A stretch of DNA of 64,000 bases from Xenorhabdus lircayensis (GCF_016306625.1 NZ_JACOII010000011.1:1-64000); one strand, 5' to 3'; positions 8,111 through 21,186 are shown, counted from the first letter of the stretch. Numbers and translations are program-made. The notes: generated by a model not told the origin, from the sequence alone.

Positions 8111-9526
8111 ATGAGTAAAATTAAAACCCGTTTTGCACCAAGTCCTACCGGCTATCTTCATGTTGGTGGTGCGCGTACTGCTCTTTATTCCTGGTTGTAC
8201 AGTCGCCACAATACAGGTGAATTTGTTCTTCGCATTGAAGACACCGATCTGGAGCGCTCCACTCAAGAAGCTATCGACGCAATTATGGACGGTATGAACT
8301 GGTTAAATCTGAATTGGGATGAAGGCCCTTATTATCAGACCAAACGTTTCGACCGTTATAACCAAGTTATTGATGAAATGCTGAAACAAGGTACAGCTTA
8401 CCGCTGCTATTGTTCCAAAGAGCATTTGGAACAACTGCGTGAAACTCAGATGGCGAATGGCGAGAAGCCACGTTATGACGGACAATGCCGTGATAATGCA
8501 TGTCAGCACAGCCACGATGAGCCACATGTTGTGCGTTTCCGCAATCCACAGGAAGGTTCCGTCATTTTTAATGACAGCATCCGTGGCCCGATTGAATTCA
8601 GCAATCAGGAACTGGACGATTTGATCATTCGCCGTACCGACGGCTCACCCACTTATAACTTCTGTGTTGTAATCGATGACTGGGATATGGAAATCACCCA
8701 CGTAATTCGTGGTGAAGACCATATCAACAATACTCCACGTCAGATCAATATCCTGAAAGCCCTCGGCGCACCAGTTCCAGAATATGCCCACGTTTCTATG
8801 ATCCTCGGCGACGATGGTAAAAAATTGTCCAAACGTCACGGTGCAGTCAGTGTGATGCAGTACCGCGATGATGGCTATCTGCCAGAAGCGCTGTTGAACT
8901 ATCTGGTTCGTCTGGGTTGGTCACATGGCGATCAGGAAATTTTCACCATTGAAGAAATGACTAAACTGTTCGGTCTTGATGCTATCAGCAAATCCGCCAG
9001 TGCATTCAATACTGAAAAGCTGCAATGGTTGAACCATCATTACATCAATACCCTGCCAGCAGAGAAAGTTGCTGTGCATTTAGCATGGCATATTGAACAG
9101 CAAGGTATCGATACTCGTACTGGCCCAGAGCTGGTTGAGTTGATCAAACTGCTAGGGGAGCGCTGCAAGACCCTGAAAGAAATGGCGGAATCTTGCTATT
9201 ACTTCTATGAAGAATTTGCCGAGTTTGATGCAGATGCCGCGAAGAAACATTTGCGCCCTGTCGCTCGCCAGCCATTGGAAGTTGCTCGTGCGAAGCTTGC
9301 GGCCATTACTGAATGGACTCCGGAAAATATCCATCATGCAATTCAGGCCACGGCTGACGAATTGGAAGTTGGTATGGGTAAGGTGGGTATGCCACTGCGT
9401 GTTGCTGTAACAGGTGCTGGCCAATCACCAAGTGTTGATGTAACGATTCATGCCATCAACCAAGCACGTTCTCTTTCTCGTATTGATAAGGCGCTGGCTT
9501 ATATTGCTCAACGCGAAGCGCAATAA
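8111..9526 (+). CDS. gltX: Glutamyl-tRNA synthetase
   Basis: A 471-residue class I aminoacyl-tRNA synthetase, the same length as the E. coli enzyme. It charges tRNA-Glu with glutamate in the cytoplasm. The HIGH-equivalent motif is in [16 protein letters not shown] at residues 8-23, the KMSKS-equivalent is KLSKRHG near residue 240, and the zinc-binding pattern CYC...C..NAC is near residues 98-127. The gene is divergent from the Val/Lys tRNA array and followed by a clear terminator, the usual enterobacterial arrangement. Confidence 0.98.
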   Translation: MSKIKTRFAPSPTGYLHVGGARTALYSWLYSRHNTGEFVLRIEDTDLERSTQEAIDAIMDGMNWLNLNWDEGPYYQTKRFDRYNQVIDEMLKQGTAYRCYCSKEHLEQLRETQMANGEKPRYDGQCRDNACQHSHDEPHVVRFRNPQEGSVIFNDSIRGPIEFSNQELDDLIIRRTDGSPTYNFCVVIDDWDMEITHVIRGEDHINNTPRQINILKALGAPVPEYAHVSMILGDDGKKLSKRHGAVSVMQYRDDGYLPEALLNYLVRLGWSHGDQEIFTIEEMTKLFGLDAISKSASAFNTEKLQWLNHHYINTLPAEKVAVHLAWHIEQQGIDTRTGPELVELIKLLGERCKTLKEMAESCYYFYEEFAEFDADAAKKHLRPVARQPLEVARAKLAAITEWTPENIHHAIQATADELEVGMGKVGMPLRVAVTGAGQSPSVDVTIHAINQARSLSRIDKALAYIAQREAQ

Positions 9527-9572
9527 ATCATCATTTAATTTTCTGACGTATAATCTTCTGACATAATATAAG

Positions 9573-9606
9573 AAAGGCACTCAATTTATTACAGTGCCTT
9601 TTTTCT
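9573..9606 (+). terminator. Rho-independent terminator of gltX
   Basis: Arms AAGGCACT and AGTGCCTT with an 11-base AT-rich loop, followed by a T-run (TTTTCTTT). Confidence 0.9.
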
Positions 9607-9670
9607 TTGTTATCAAAACGGGTCATTGATGGCTTTTTCAGCGCTTACACAGGGAATATTAATGAATCCA

Positions 9671-9699
9671 TTGACAGAATTCTCTGGGTTTCATATTAT
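9671..9699 (+). promoter_or_regulatory. Sigma-70 promoter of the tRNA-Ala pair
   Basis: A consensus TTGACA, 17-base spacer, TATTAT, then a CG-rich discriminator CGCCCCG, about 27 bases before the first tRNA-Ala. This is the layout of a strong stable RNA promoter. Confidence 0.85.
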
Positions 9700-9726
9700 T
9701 CGCCCCGTTCCACAGGATTTTGATTT

Positions 9727-9802
<76 letters not shown>

Positions 9803-9856
9803 AATGCTTGTTATTTCCAGTCAGTATTTGGTATTCAAAACCTGAACCACATTCGT

Positions 9857-9932
<76 letters not shown>

Positions 9933-9940
9933 AAATTCTG

Positions 9941-9973
9941 AATCCCTGAAGACGCAAGTTTTCAGGGATTTTT
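9941..9973 (+). terminator. Rho-independent terminator after the tRNA-Ala pair
   Basis: A ten-base arm AATCCCTGAA pairs with TTCAGGGATT and is followed by TTTC. It lies 8 bases after the second tRNA. Confidence 0.88.
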
Positions 9974-10278
9974 CTTATGTGCTTGTTTGATGTTTCTTAC
10001 TCTTTGCAGAATAACGGCTAACCGATTATTTCTGAAACACGTGTTCCCTTGCCACCAAAATGCAACTTGAAAATTAAGTGGGCATGTCAAAAATTTGACA
10101 TAGGTGGTATTTTTTTGAGAAATGCTATCGAAGAATTGCATTGATTGCTGCTTTATGATGATAATCAATGTTAGCTTTATTGATTTTTCAGCATTGCATT
10201 TTGTTACACGTCCCCCCAACGTAAGTAAAACATTTCTCTATTTATAATAAAAAATCAATTTACTTTTATCATCACTGA
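9974..10278. other. Spacer between the tRNA-Ala terminator and the MATE remnant
   Basis: No gene can be supported. A minus-strand ORF of 85 codons exists here but has no family features and runs into the terminator. The stretch is AT-rich and probably decayed. Confidence 0.4.
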
Positions 10279-10848
10279 CTTTTTTACAGTGTTTTAGGCC
10301 CTGTTCACATCGCAGCAAATAATATCATGCTCATTATATCAGCCATAATGTTTACCGTTAGCGGTGGATTTTCCGCTGCTACAACAGTAAAAATCAGTTA
10401 ATTAAATTCCAAGAAAGATATCCAATCAACATTACGTTTTAGCATTGTGGCCTCAGCAACGGTTTCATTAATATCCTTTATATTGTGTGCTATTTTCTAT
10501 CTACATGCTGATTTCATTATTAGTTTGTATACAAAGGATATCTTTGTGATAAATACAGCTGTTGGCATTGTGCTATTTTTATGCCTTTTTCATTTTTTTG
10601 ATGCTATTCAGGCCATATTGTCAGGTATTTTTCGAGGATTATATGAAACCAAAATCGTATTCTACGCTCCTATTTTTGGTTATTGGTTTGTTGGGATCCC
10701 TTTAGGCTTTACATTGGGGTTAACAGATATCATCACAACGAGAATGGGGCTGATTAGTTTTTGGTATGGTCTTGTTTTTGGCTTAATCATAAATGCAATA
10801 ACACTCTCGATGATATTGAGAGTGAAATTTAAAAAATTAGTAAAATAA
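10279..10848 (+). pseudogene. MATE-family efflux transporter remnant (C-terminal third, in-frame stop)
   Basis: One reading frame runs from 10279 to the stop at 10846-10848, interrupted by a TAA at 10399-10401. Before the stop it reads LGPVHIAANNIMLIISAIMF and SAATTVKIS, matching the MATE pattern of AA..I.......AAT.R.G. After it come four hydrophobic spans with DAIQAILSGIFRGL and YWFVGIPLGF, the classic MATE C-terminal motifs. About 190 codons remain of a usual 450, with no N-terminal half upstream. It is clearly inactive. Confidence 0.8.
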
Positions 10849-10926
10849 ATAATACTAAGAGCCTATCCTATTAAGCGTCTATGATCGCAGATAGTTTGAT
10901 GTGGAACAGGTTCTTACTCTTTGTAT

Positions 10927-11178
10927 TTATTGTGCTGTATAGCCGGCATCAATCGCATAAAAAGCGCCAGTCGTAAATGAACTTTCATCTGACAGTAAAA
11001 ATGCCACGGTTTTCGCCACTTCTTCTCTGGTTGCCATACGCTTCATTGGATGGGGGTTTGCCATCCACTCCCGGACGCCTGCGGGTAGAGTTTGCATGTG
11101 CCGAGTATCCACATAACCCGGCCCAACTGCAAAAGCATCTGAGGCAACGACAGAAAAATGTGAGCTTTTCTTTAGCGA
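10927..11178 (-). pseudogene. Short-chain dehydrogenase/reductase C-terminal fragment
   Basis: The frame carries AVGPGYVDTRHM, then MKRMATREEVAKTVAFLLSD, then TTGAFYAIDAGYTAQ, which is the C-terminal third of a classical SDR (PGxxxT, substrate loop, and TG...DGG-like end). The Rossmann N-terminus and the YxxxK active site are missing; an in-frame stop at 11179-11181 closes the 5-prime end. It abuts the end of ypeB. A relic. Confidence 0.8.
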
Positions 11179-11393
11179 TTAGGATTTTTCAACGGCTTGA
11201 CCAGCGAATCCAGACCTTCAATTTTTATCGCAAGGGTCATTTCCATTAATGTACCCAGTTTACCCTGCGGAAATGCCCCTTGGCGGGCAAACCAAAGTAA
11301 ATATTCTTCCGGCAAATCAATCAACATCCGCCCTTTATATTTACCAAATGGTATGGCGGTGTTAGCGATTTCCAGCAAATTTTCTTTATTCAT
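11172..11393 (-). CDS. ypeB: DUF3820 family protein YpeB
   Basis: A 73-residue protein from the ATG at 11393 (MNKENLLEIANTAIPFGKYK). AGAGG lies 8-9 bases upstream, which decides this start over a longer frame. The motif IPFGKYKGRMLIDLPEEYL and the W at the LLWF position are the DUF3820 signature. In E. coli the homologue also sits near ligA. The biochemical function is unknown. A terminator for nupC separates the two genes. Confidence 0.85.
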   Translation of the reverse strand: MNKENLLEIANTAIPFGKYKGRMLIDLPEEYLLWFARQGAFPQGKLGTLMEMTLAIKIEGLDSLVKPLKNPNR

Positions 11394-11441
11394 GATGTCA
11401 GCCTCTCTAACTCGCAATAAAAAGATAACCCTATATAAAGG

Positions 11442-11473
11442 AAAAAGTGGCATCTGCCAAGATGCCACTTTTG
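11442..11473 (-). terminator. Rho-independent terminator of nupC
   Basis: Read on the minus strand, AAAAGTGGCATCTTGGCAGATGCCACTTTTTCC: arms AAAAGTGGCATCT and AGATGCCACTTTT with a short loop and T-run, about 30 bases after the nupC stop. It is nearly symmetrical. Confidence 0.9.
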
Positions 11474-11504
11474 TTCATTCTAAAGTTCAAATTACCGGGA
11501 GAGA

Positions 11505-12695
11505 TTAAATACTCATCACCAGCCCTGTAATCGCTGCGGACAGGAAACTTACCAGTGTTGAACCGAACAGCAGTTTCAGGCCAAAACGTGCAACAGTATT
11601 CCCTTGTTTCTCATTTAGCCCCTTAATGGCACCAGCAACAATCCCAATGGATGAGAAGTTAGCAAAAGAAACCAAAAATACTGACAAAATGCCTTTTGAG
11701 CGTTCACTCAGTTGAGCTGCGATTTCTTGCATGCTCTGCATCGCCACAAATTCGTTGGAAACCAGCTTTGTCGCCATGATACTGCCCACTTTCAGCGCTT
11801 CATCGCTTGGAATACCAATGATCCATGCCAACGGATAGAACACATATCCCAGACACTCTTGGAAGGAAATACCAAAAATCATGTCAAAAACCGCGTTGAT
11901 ACCTGCGATCAACGCGATAAAACCAATCAGCATCGCGGAGACAATCAACGCGATTTTGAAACCTGCCAGAATATATTCACCCAGCATTTCAAAGAAACTT
12001 TGTCCTTCGTGGAGATTGCTCATCTGAATTTCCTCTTCACTCTCGATAGAGTAAGGGTTGATGAGCGATAGGACGATAAAGGTGCTGAACATATTAAGTA
12101 TCAGCGCCGCTACCACGTATTTCGCATCCAGCATCGTCATGTAAGCGCCCACGATAGACATGGACACCGTAGACATTGCCGTCGCCGCCATCGTGTACAT
12201 CCGGCGCTCAGACATTTTGCCCAGCACATCTTTGTAAGCAATGAAGTTCTCTGATTGTCCCAGAACTAAGGAGCTAACCGCATTGAAAGACTCCAGTTTG
12301 CCCATGCCGTTGACTTTGGACAGCACTGTGCCTATCGCACGGATAATAATCGGCAGCACTTTGATGTGTTGCAAAATACCAATCAAGGCAGAGATGAAGA
12401 TGATAGGACACAATACATTCAGGAAGAAGAACGCCAAATTCGCTTCCATCATGCCACCGAAGATAAAGCTGGTGCCTTTTGCGGCATAAGACAACAAATG
12501 GACGAATAGGCTGTCAAAACCTTTAACAATTCCCAAGCCAGCATTAGAATTCAGGAAGAACCATGCCAGAACAAGCTCAATGACAAGCAATTGAATAATA
12601 TAGCGAATCCTAATATTTTTTCGGTTATTGCTCGCAAAAATCGCTAGACCGCCAATCACAACCAATGCAAGGAAGAAATGAAAAATATGAGACAT
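11505..12695 (-). CDS. nupC: Nucleoside permease NupC (concentrative, H+-coupled)
   Basis: A 396-residue inner-membrane transporter from the ATG at 12695 ([14 protein letters not shown]). A GGAG 9 bases upstream supports this start rather than the TTG at 12710. It closely follows E. coli NupC (400 residues): [20 protein letters not shown], the family-defining [11 protein letters not shown] near residue 150, [31 protein letters not shown], and [11 protein letters not shown]. It imports pyrimidine and adenine nucleosides by proton symport. A CRP-like site lies upstream, in keeping with catabolite control of the family. Confidence 0.96.
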   Translation of the reverse strand: MSHIFHFFLALVVIGGLAIFASNNRKNIRIRYIIQLLVIELVLAWFFLNSNAGLGIVKGFDSLFVHLLSYAAKGTSFIFGGMMEANLAFFFLNVLCPIIFISALIGILQHIKVLPIIIRAIGTVLSKVNGMGKLESFNAVSSLVLGQSENFIAYKDVLGKMSERRMYTMAATAMSTVSMSIVGAYMTMLDAKYVVAALILNMFSTFIVLSLINPYSIESEEEIQMSNLHEGQSFFEMLGEYILAGFKIALIVSAMLIGFIALIAGINAVFDMIFGISFQECLGYVFYPLAWIIGIPSDEALKVGSIMATKLVSNEFVAMQSMQEIAAQLSERSKGILSVFLVSFANFSSIGIVAGAIKGLNEKQGNTVARFGLKLLFGSTLVSFLSAAITGLVMSI

Positions 12696-12764
12696 ATAAA
12701 AGAACTCCAAATATGATACTGTGCGAATTTATAACTGCATTTCATGTAACACGTAACATTATAT

Positions 12765-12780
12765 TTTGATTATTATCACA
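12765..12780 (-). promoter_or_regulatory. CRP-like binding site upstream of nupC
   Basis: The minus strand reads TGTGATAATAATCAAA, matching the CRP consensus TGTGA-N6-TCACA in 9 of 10 core positions. It lies about 70 bases before the nupC start. E. coli nupC is CRP/CytR-controlled. Assignment is by pattern only. Confidence 0.45.
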
Positions 12781-12866
12781 TTAATCCACTATTTAGATGG
12801 CTACAAATTTCTGTTTAGCAAGCCCGATCACACTTTCCCCAAGTACACTTTGAAGAGAAACGCGTA

Positions 12867-14891
<2,025 letters not shown>

Positions 14892-14903
14892 TCACCAGAG
14901 ATG

Positions 14904-14928
14904 AAAAAACCCCCGACTAGCGGGGGCT
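14904..14928 (-). terminator. Rho-independent terminator after zipA
   Basis: On the minus strand CCCCCGCTAGTCGGGGGTTTTTTC: a GC-rich five-pair stem, short loop and six T. It lies between zipA and ligA, so ligA probably has its own promoter or depends on readthrough. Confidence 0.9.
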
Positions 14929-14946
14929 TGATACTAAAAAGAAGAT

Positions 14947-15864
14947 TTATTCGCAGACGTTGAGCGTATTGCGGATACGCGCCTTATAGTGTTCGATCAT
15001 TTGTGGTGTAAGCATCTTACGCTCACCATCCAGAACTACACCTCCCACATCGGCCGCAATGCGCTGTGCCGCTTGCAACATCAGTTTAAAATTCTGATTG
15101 GAATCACCATATGAAGGCACAAGCATAAACATGGAAACTCCGGGGGTAGTGAAATCCGGCATTTGGTCTGGATCAAACGAGCCTGGTTTTACCATGTTAG
15201 CCAAACTGAACAATACAGCACCACTACCCGATGGGTTCAAGTGACGATGGAAGATATTCATGTCACCAAACCGGAAACCCGCCTGTAAAATGCTTTGAAG
15301 TAATACTTCGCCATTCAGTTCCTGCCCATGATGAGCAGCAACATGCAGTACCAGCACGGTTTCTTTTGGGGTTTGCTCAGTTTCAGCCAACGCTTCATTT
15401 TCCGCTGCCTTTGGCTGCCCTTCAACACCACCATCGGCTGATTCTGCGCCTTTCGGTTCAACCGGATCAAATAACCCAAGCTGCGGCTCTTCCTGTTGTT
15501 CATCGACGATGCTCACTTTCACTGCTGGTACATCAGTTTGATATCTTGCAAGTAAAGGATCTGAACCATCATCTGGCAATGCCACTGACGACTCAGGCGA
15601 ACGGCGTTCGATAACTGGGTCGGCACGATATTCAGAATGCGGTTTTACCGACTCCTGAACATGCGATTTTGCAGTATTATCAAACAGTTCATCGCCATCA
15701 TTATCCCCCAGCTCTTCCTGACGCTCCTGTTTATGACGTTTAACTGGGCGATCACGAAAGAGTGATGAACGCTCTTTACGGCTGGTCCACAACCCATGTA
15801 ATAGCAAAGCTATTATGGCTATCGCACCAACAACGATTAATATCAGACGCAAATCCTGCATCAT
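14947..15864 (-). CDS. zipA: Cell division protein ZipA
   Basis: A 305-residue divisome protein (E. coli 328). It has an N-terminal membrane anchor [20 protein letters not shown] (residues 6-25), a charged and then Pro/Glu-rich linker, and a C-terminal FtsZ-binding domain from about residue 165 ([17 protein letters not shown]... ending at the C-terminus). It tethers FtsZ to the inner membrane. It is divergent from cysZ, the conserved enterobacterial arrangement. Confidence 0.96.
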   Translation of the reverse strand: MMQDLRLILIVVGAIAIIALLLHGLWTSRKERSSLFRDRPVKRHKQERQEELGDNDGDELFDNTAKSHVQESVKPHSEYRADPVIERRSPESSVALPDDGSDPLLARYQTDVPAVKVSIVDEQQEEPQLGLFDPVEPKGAESADGGVEGQPKAAENEALAETEQTPKETVLVLHVAAHHGQELNGEVLLQSILQAGFRFGDMNIFHRHLNPSGSGAVLFSLANMVKPGSFDPDQMPDFTTPGVSMFMLVPSYGDSNQNFKLMLQAAQRIAADVGGVVLDGERKMLTPQMIEHYKARIRNTLNVCE

Positions 15865-16084
15865 TGCTATCTCTGTTGTTTAAATTAATTGCCACTACGG
15901 CGGAATATTCTTTAGATAAGAGTATTTGCCAAATAAGACAAGTGCAAGTCTCTGCATACTTTTCTTATCATAAAGAGAGATATCCTCTGTTTTTTCGGAT
16001 GTTTTTTACACACAAAACTACTAGTCAGTGGAAAATCCTGCCTATATCATACCGTCTCAATCATCTGGGAGAGAATAAGAAAAT

Positions 16085-16855
16085 ATGACGAATTCGACAA
16101 AGTTGCGAAAACGTTTAGGTGGATTTCATTATATTACGCAAGGTTGGAAACTGATAACCCGTCCCGGCATTAAGAGATTTGTTTTATTGCCTTTGCTGGC
16201 CAATATCTTATTGCTGGGTGGTTCATTTTGGTGGCTATATCAGAAACTGGATGGCTGGATACAATGGACCCTCGATAAAATACCAAATTGGATGCAATGG
16301 TTAAACTATTTGATTTGGCCACTTGCGGTCATTTCCATCTTGCTGATTTTTACCTATTTCTTCAGCATACTGGCTAATTTTATCGCGTCACCATTCAATG
16401 GATTGCTGGCAGAAAAACTGGAAGCCGACCTGACAGGCATCCCAGCACCGGATACTGGTGTTATCGACTTACTCAAAGATACTCCCCGCATTCTGAAACG
16501 TGAAGTCGTGAAAATTCTTTACTACATTCCCCGTGCGCTTGCCCTATTGTTGCTTTACTTTATTCCGGGGATCGGCCAAACCGTCGCGCCCATCCTTTGG
16601 TTTCTTTTCAGTGCGTGGATGCTGGCAATCCAATATTGTGATTATCCGTTTGATAATCATAAAGTGAGTTTTTCCACTATGCGTAATACCCTGCGACAAG
16701 ACAAAATTGACAACCTTCAATTTGGTGCAGCGGTGAGCATACTGACCATGATCCCTATCGTGAATCTGTTCATTATGCCAGTGGCAGTCTGCGGGGCTAC
16801 CGCCATGTGGGTTGATCGCTACCGCCCCCAACACGCCCTCAATCACACGTCATAA
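16085..16855 (+). CDS. cysZ: Sulfate transporter CysZ
   Basis: A 256-residue integral membrane protein (E. coli 253). The N-terminal motif [13 protein letters not shown] and several hydrophobic spans (about residues 32-50, 72-102, 145-185, 215-240) fit CysZ, which imports sulfate for cysteine synthesis. cysK follows after a strong hairpin, so the pathway genes are adjacent but separately expressed. Confidence 0.95.
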   Translation: MTNSTKLRKRLGGFHYITQGWKLITRPGIKRFVLLPLLANILLLGGSFWWLYQKLDGWIQWTLDKIPNWMQWLNYLIWPLAVISILLIFTYFFSILANFIASPFNGLLAEKLEADLTGIPAPDTGVIDLLKDTPRILKREVVKILYYIPRALALLLLYFIPGIGQTVAPILWFLFSAWMLAIQYCDYPFDNHKVSFSTMRNTLRQDKIDNLQFGAAVSILTMIPIVNLFIMPVAVCGATAMWVDRYRPQHALNHTS

Positions 16856-16882
16856 AACTAAGCCAATCCTTCACTTACAGAA

Positions 16883-16924
16883 CAAGCTCCTGATAAATTG
16901 TCGATATATCAGGAGCTTGAATTT
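16883..16924 (+). terminator. Strong hairpin after cysZ
   Basis: A 13-base perfect stem CAAGCTCCTGATA / TATCAGGAGCTTG with an 11-base loop, followed by AATTT. The T-run is short, but stem strength and position support a terminator. Confidence 0.75.
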
Positions 16925-17079
16925 AAACAGTGACACCAATCTTAAATAACCTAAGTAATATAAAATGACCCTCAAATATTCTTTTATATAATAAGAATAG
17001 ACTGAAACCTTATTTCCATAAATAAGATGTTAGCGTATGGTTATTTAGTATTTAACGGTGTTTTAAGGGCAATCGAACA

Positions 17080-18033
17080 ATGAGCAAAATTTATGAAGAC
17101 AATTCGTTGACTATTGGTCACACTCCGCTAGTACGCCTAAAAAATTTCGCTAATGGCCGCATCTTGGCAAAGGTAGAATCCCGTAACCCCAGCTTCAGTG
17201 TAAAATGTCGCATTGGTGCCAATATGATTTGGGATGCTGAGAAACGCGGCATCTTGACCAAAGATAAAGAAATTATTGAACCGACCAGTGGTAATACTGG
17301 AATTGCACTTGCCTATGTTGCAGCAGCTCGTGGTTATAAGCTGACATTGACTATGCCAGAAACCATGAGCCTTGAGCGCCGTAAGCTACTGAAAGCATTA
17401 GGGGCTAATCTGGTGCTGACGGAAGGCGCAAAAGGCATGAAAGGTGCCATTGATAAAGCTAACGAAATCCATGACAGCGATCCTAACCGTTATGTACTCC
17501 TGCAACAATTCAGTAATCCAGCCAACCCAGAAATTCATGAAAAAACCACTGGACCTGAAATTTGGGAAGATACCGATGGTGATGTAGATGTTTTCGTTGC
17601 TGGTGTGGGGACTGGCGGCACCATCACCGGAGTTGCGCGTTACTTGAAAAATACTCGCGGCAAGCAAGTCACTATCGTTGCAGTAGAACCAGAAGATTCA
17701 CCTGTTATCAGTCAAAAATTGGCAGGTGAAGAAATTAAACCAGGCCCACATAAGATTCAGGGAATTGGTGCTGGTTTCATTCCTGATAACTTAGATTTAA
17801 CATTAGTTGACCGTGTATTTAAAATCAGCAATGAAGAAGCTATTCAAATAGCGCGTGAAGTTACTGAAAAAGAAGGCATTCTTTCAGGTATTTCTTCAGG
17901 TGCTGCTGTTGCGGCTGCGGTCAAATTATCACAAGAAGATGAATACAAAGACAAAAATATCGTGGTTATTTTGCCTTCTTCGGCTGAACGTTATCTCAGT
18001 ACAGTGCTGTTTGCTGATTTAACCAATGATTAA
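17080..18033 (+). CDS. cysK: Cysteine synthase A (O-acetylserine sulfhydrylase)
   Basis: A 317-residue PLP enzyme that makes cysteine from O-acetylserine and sulfide. The PLP lysine is in [14 protein letters not shown] (about residue 42), the substrate loop is [12 protein letters not shown] (about 69-80), and the phosphate-binding loop is [14 protein letters not shown]. The C-terminal [11 protein letters not shown] is also typical. E. coli CysK has 323 residues. Regulation by CysB is expected, but I could not place a site with confidence. Confidence 0.97.
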   Translation: MSKIYEDNSLTIGHTPLVRLKNFANGRILAKVESRNPSFSVKCRIGANMIWDAEKRGILTKDKEIIEPTSGNTGIALAYVAAARGYKLTLTMPETMSLERRKLLKALGANLVLTEGAKGMKGAIDKANEIHDSDPNRYVLLQQFSNPANPEIHEKTTGPEIWEDTDGDVDVFVAGVGTGGTITGVARYLKNTRGKQVTIVAVEPEDSPVISQKLAGEEIKPGPHKIQGIGAGFIPDNLDLTLVDRVFKISNEEAIQIAREVTEKEGILSGISSGAAVAAAVKLSQEDEYKDKNIVVILPSSAERYLSTVLFADLTND

Positions 18034-18067
18034 AAATCACTCTGTGGCATTTTTCATTACATTGACA

Positions 18068-18096
18068 AAAAAGCACCTTAAGGGTGCTTTTTTGTG
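18068..18096 (+). terminator. Rho-independent terminator of cysK
   Basis: AAAAAAGCACCTTAAGGGTGCTTTTTTG: arms AAGCACC and GGGTGCTT, with A-run and T-run, so it could act in both directions. Confidence 0.92.
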
Positions 18097-18303
18097 CATC
18101 AGATCAAAGTTTAAAGCTTTCCTAGATGATTTATTCAAGTAGCTTTAGTATTTAACCAGTAATTATTTTGATGCACGAAATTAATCACCAAACAGTCACC
18201 TGAAAGGTGGTTCAATTCGGCCATTACTTGATCGTGTGCATTAACACTAAGTCAACAATTGAATGCATCAAGTGTGTTAATTTTTTGATAATGATTAATA
18301 TAC

Positions 18304-18360
18304 AACACCCAATAGATTTCAGGTTGCAGTTAACAGCACAACAACTTGAAAGGTGAAGGG
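18304..18360 (+). repeat. Intergenic repeat, copy 1
   Basis: The motif CACCCAATAGATTTCAGGTTGCAG is followed after a variable middle by CAACTTGAAAGGTGAAGGG. TTCAGGTTGC and its partner CAACTTGAA form an imperfect hairpin. Two more copies occur at 21291 and 22271 in the same orientation. Confidence 0.75.
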
Positions 18361-18477
18361 CATACACCCTCTTTCATTATCAATTTAACGGTTGTACAAG
18401 TCGAAGAAAATTCAACTCCACCAGCTTTGAAATTATCTTCGCTTATCAACAAATATTTAAGTTATTGAGGAAATACT

Positions 18478-18735
18478 ATGTTCCAGCAAGAAGTTACTAT
18501 TACTGCACCAAACGGCCTCCACACTCGTCCTGCTGCACAATTCGTCAAAGAAGCAAAAGGCTTTTCTTCTGACATTACCCTGTCTTCTGGAGGCAAGTCT
18601 GCCAGCGCAAAAAGCCTGTTTAAGCTGCAAACGCTGGGATTGACTCAAGGTACAGTCGTAACGATTGCTGCTGAAGGCGAAGATGAGCAAAAAGCTGTTG
18701 AACATTTAGTTAAGCTGATGGGTGAATTGGAATAA
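18478..18735 (+). CDS. ptsH: Phosphocarrier protein HPr
   Basis: An 85-residue PTS phosphocarrier, identical in length to E. coli HPr. The phosphoacceptor His15 is in [15 protein letters not shown], and Ser46 lies in [12 protein letters not shown]. It passes phosphate from enzyme I to the sugar-specific IIA domains. First gene of ptsH-ptsI-crr. Confidence 0.98.
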   Translation: MFQQEVTITAPNGLHTRPAAQFVKEAKGFSSDITLSSGGKSASAKSLFKLQTLGLTQGTVVTIAAEGEDEQKAVEHLVKLMGELE

Positions 18736-18773
18736 TCATCCGCTTAACCAAACCAATCTATTTCATTCAGTTC

Positions 18774-18800
18774 ATCCCCAGGACGATAAAATCTGGGGAT
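18774..18800 (+). other. ptsH-ptsI intergenic hairpin
   Basis: ATCCCCAG and CTGGGGAT form a perfect eight-base stem with an 11-base loop and no T-run. A hairpin between ptsH and ptsI could stabilise the ptsH message or set processing, which would help produce more HPr than enzyme I. Inference. Confidence 0.5.
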
Positions 18801-18862
18801 ATTTAGCGCCTCCCCCCTGAAGGCGTAATGAAAGGCAATCACCCGCAGTAAGGTCATATAGT

Positions 18863-20590
18863 ATGATTTCAGGCATCTTAGTATCACCAGGCATTGCTTT
18901 CGGTAAGGCACTATTACTGAAAGAAGACCCCATTATTATTAACCAGAAAAACATTGCTCCTGAACAAATCGAACAAGAAATTTCCCGCTTTAAGCAAGGC
19001 CGCGATAAATCCTCTGCACAGTTAGAAATAATTAGAAAAACAGCCGAAAAAAATCTGGGCGCAGAAAAGGCCGAAATCTTCGAAGGCCACATCATGTTGC
19101 TGGAAGATGAAGAGCTAGAGCAGGAAATTTTTACCCTAATCAAGAAAAATCTGGCCACAGCAGACGCCGCCGTCTATTCCGTCATTGAAGATCAGGCCAA
19201 GGCTCTGGAAGAACTGGATGATGAATATTTGAAAGAACGTGCCGCTGATGTTCGCGATATCGGTAAGCGCCTACTGAGAAATATTCTGGGTATGCCAACT
19301 ATCGATTTAGGTTCGATTGAAGAAGAAGTCATCTTAGTTGCCAATGATCTAACTCCATCGGAAACCGCGCAACTCAATCTGGATAAAGTACTGGGCTTCA
19401 TTACTGATTTGGGCGGCCGGACTTCCCACACGTCCATCATGGCCCGCTCTTTAGAGTTACCGGCAATTGTTGGTACGAGCAACGCAACCACGCAAATCAA
19501 AAACGGCAGTTACCTGATTCTGGATGCAGTCAATAACCGCATTTACGTGAACCCATCTGATGCCGAAATCGAGCAATTGAAGGTAACGAAAAGCGAGTAC
19601 CTGACAGAAAAAGTTGCGCTGGCGAAACTGAAAGATTTACCCGCTATTACGCTGGACGGTCATCAAGTTGAAGTTTGTGCCAATATCGGTACGGTTCGTG
19701 ATGTCATGGGCGCTGAACGCAATGGTGCGGAAGGTGTCGGTTTATACCGTACCGAATTCCTGTTTATGGATCGCGATGCCCTGCCAACAGAAGACGAGCA
19801 ATTTGAAGCCTACAAAGCGGTCGCGGAAGCGGTTGGCAATCAGGCCATCATTATTCGTACGATGGACATCGGCGGTGATAAAGACCTGCCTTACATGAAT
19901 CTGCCAAAAGAAGAAAATCCATTCCTTGGCTGGCGTGCGATTCGCATTTGCCTTGATCGCAAAGAGATCTTACATTCTCAATTGCGTGCTATCCTGAGAG
20001 CGTCTGTCTTTGGTAAACTTCGCATTATGTTCCCAATGATCATTTCAGTTGAAGAAATACGGGAACTAAAATCCGAACTAGCATTACTCAAAGAACAGTT
20101 ACGCAATGAAAACAAGGCATTTGATGAATCGATTGAAGTAGGCATCATGGTGGAAACGCCTGCTGCTGCAACCATTGCTCATCATCTTGCTAAAGAAGTT
20201 GATTTTTTTAGTATTGGGACAAACGATCTAACTCAGTATACTCTTGCGGTAGACCGTGGTAATGAGCTGATTTCTCATCTTTACAACCCAATGTCACCAG
20301 CAGTGTTGAGCTTAATCAAGCAGGTTATTGATGCTTCACACGCAGAAGGTAAATGGACTGGCATGTGTGGAGAACTTGCCGGTGATGAACGCGCCACACT
20401 GTTACTCTTGGGCATGGGATTAGATGAGTTCAGCATGAGTGCGATATCAATTCCACGCATTAAGAAAATCATCCGTAATACCAATTACGATGATGCGAAA
20501 GCACTGGCAGAGCAAGCCTTAATTCAGCCAACAGCACAGGAATTGATGGATTTGGTTGACACCTTTACCAGAGAAAAAACACTCTGCTAA
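18863..20590 (+). CDS. ptsI: PTS enzyme I (PEP-protein phosphotransferase)
   Basis: A 575-residue protein, the same length as E. coli enzyme I. It takes phosphate from PEP and passes it to HPr. The N-terminal HPr-binding and phospho-His domain carries [18 protein letters not shown] with the active His near 189. The C-terminal PEP-binding barrel has [25 protein letters not shown] and the Cys in [13 protein letters not shown] near 502. It sits in an operon between ptsH and crr. Confidence 0.98.
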   Translation: MISGILVSPGIAFGKALLLKEDPIIINQKNIAPEQIEQEISRFKQGRDKSSAQLEIIRKTAEKNLGAEKAEIFEGHIMLLEDEELEQEIFTLIKKNLATADAAVYSVIEDQAKALEELDDEYLKERAADVRDIGKRLLRNILGMPTIDLGSIEEEVILVANDLTPSETAQLNLDKVLGFITDLGGRTSHTSIMARSLELPAIVGTSNATTQIKNGSYLILDAVNNRIYVNPSDAEIEQLKVTKSEYLTEKVALAKLKDLPAITLDGHQVEVCANIGTVRDVMGAERNGAEGVGLYRTEFLFMDRDALPTEDEQFEAYKAVAEAVGNQAIIIRTMDIGGDKDLPYMNLPKEENPFLGWRAIRICLDRKEILHSQLRAILRASVFGKLRIMFPMIISVEEIRELKSELALLKEQLRNENKAFDESIEVGIMVETPAAATIAHHLAKEVDFFSIGTNDLTQYTLAVDRGNELISHLYNPMSPAVLSLIKQVIDASHAEGKWTGMCGELAGDERATLLLLGMGLDEFSMSAISIPRIKKIIRNTNYDDAKALAEQALIQPTAQELMDLVDTFTREKTLC

Positions 20591-20638
20591 ACCTATTAGC
20601 CAGAACACGGTCCCATTAAAACAATTAGGAGAAGATTC

Positions 20639-21148
20639 ATGGGTCTGCTTGATAAATTAAAATCTCTGGTTTCAGACGATAAAAAAAACAGCGGCAGTAT
20701 TGAAATTATCGCCCCATTATCAGGTGAGATAGTCAATATCGAAGATGTTCCGGATGTTGTTTTTGCCGAAAAAATCGTGGGTGATGGCATCGCCATTAAA
20801 CCGACCGGCAACAAAATTGTCGCTCCTGTTGATGGTACCATTGGTAAAATCTTCGAAACTAACCATGCTTTTTCTATCGAATCCGATAGTGGCGTTGAAC
20901 TCTTCGTCCATTTTGGTATTGATACCGTTGAACTGAAAGGTGAAGGCTTTAAGCGCATTGCCGAAGAAGGTCAACGGGTACAGAAAGGCGACTTGGTTTT
21001 AGAGTTTGATTTGGCATTTCTGGAAGAAAGAGCTAAATCAACCTTAACGCCTGTTGTTATTTCCAACATGGATGAAATCAAAGAGTTATCTAAAGTAAAT
21101 GGATCAGTAGTCGTGGGTGAGTCTGTCATCATGCGCATCAAAAAGTAA
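20639..21148 (+). CDS. crr: Glucose-specific EIIA component (IIA-Glc)
   Basis: A 169-residue IIA-Glc. The phosphorylated His90 lies in [18 protein letters not shown] and the supporting His75 in NHAFSIES. It phosphorylates the glucose permease and controls adenylate cyclase and inducer exclusion. AGGAGA precedes the ATG. It is the last gene of the pts operon; the biosynthetic cluster starts just beyond, where E. coli instead has pdxK and cysM. Confidence 0.98.
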   Translation: MGLLDKLKSLVSDDKKNSGSIEIIAPLSGEIVNIEDVPDVVFAEKIVGDGIAIKPTGNKIVAPVDGTIGKIFETNHAFSIESDSGVELFVHFGIDTVELKGEGFKRIAEEGQRVQKGDLVLEFDLAFLEERAKSTLTPVVISNMDEIKELSKVNGSVVVGESVIMRIKK

Positions 21149-21160
21149 CAGAGGGATCAT

Positions 21161-21186
21161 TGAGGGAAATGCCCCTCCTTTTTCTG
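21161..21186 (+). terminator. Terminator of the pts operon
   Basis: A GAGGG / CCCTC stem followed by CTTTTTCT, 13 bases after the crr stop. Short but well placed. Confidence 0.65.

Larger units (their letters stand above)
18034..18477. other. cysK-ptsH intergenic region
   Basis: This 444-bp spacer holds the cysK terminator (18068-18096), a copy of the intergenic repeat (18304-18360) and the ptsH leader, with GAGGA 7 bases before the ptsH ATG. In E. coli this region carries several pts promoters with CRP control; I could not assign them here. Confidence 0.5.

Noticed and set aside
9962-10219. 85-codon minus-strand ORF
   Set aside because: It runs into the tRNA-Ala terminator, has odd composition and no recognisable motif.
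18230-18262. CRP site upstream of ptsH (GTGTGCATTAACACT)
   Set aside because: The half-site spacing does not match TGTGA-N6-TCACA, and no matching promoter could be placed.
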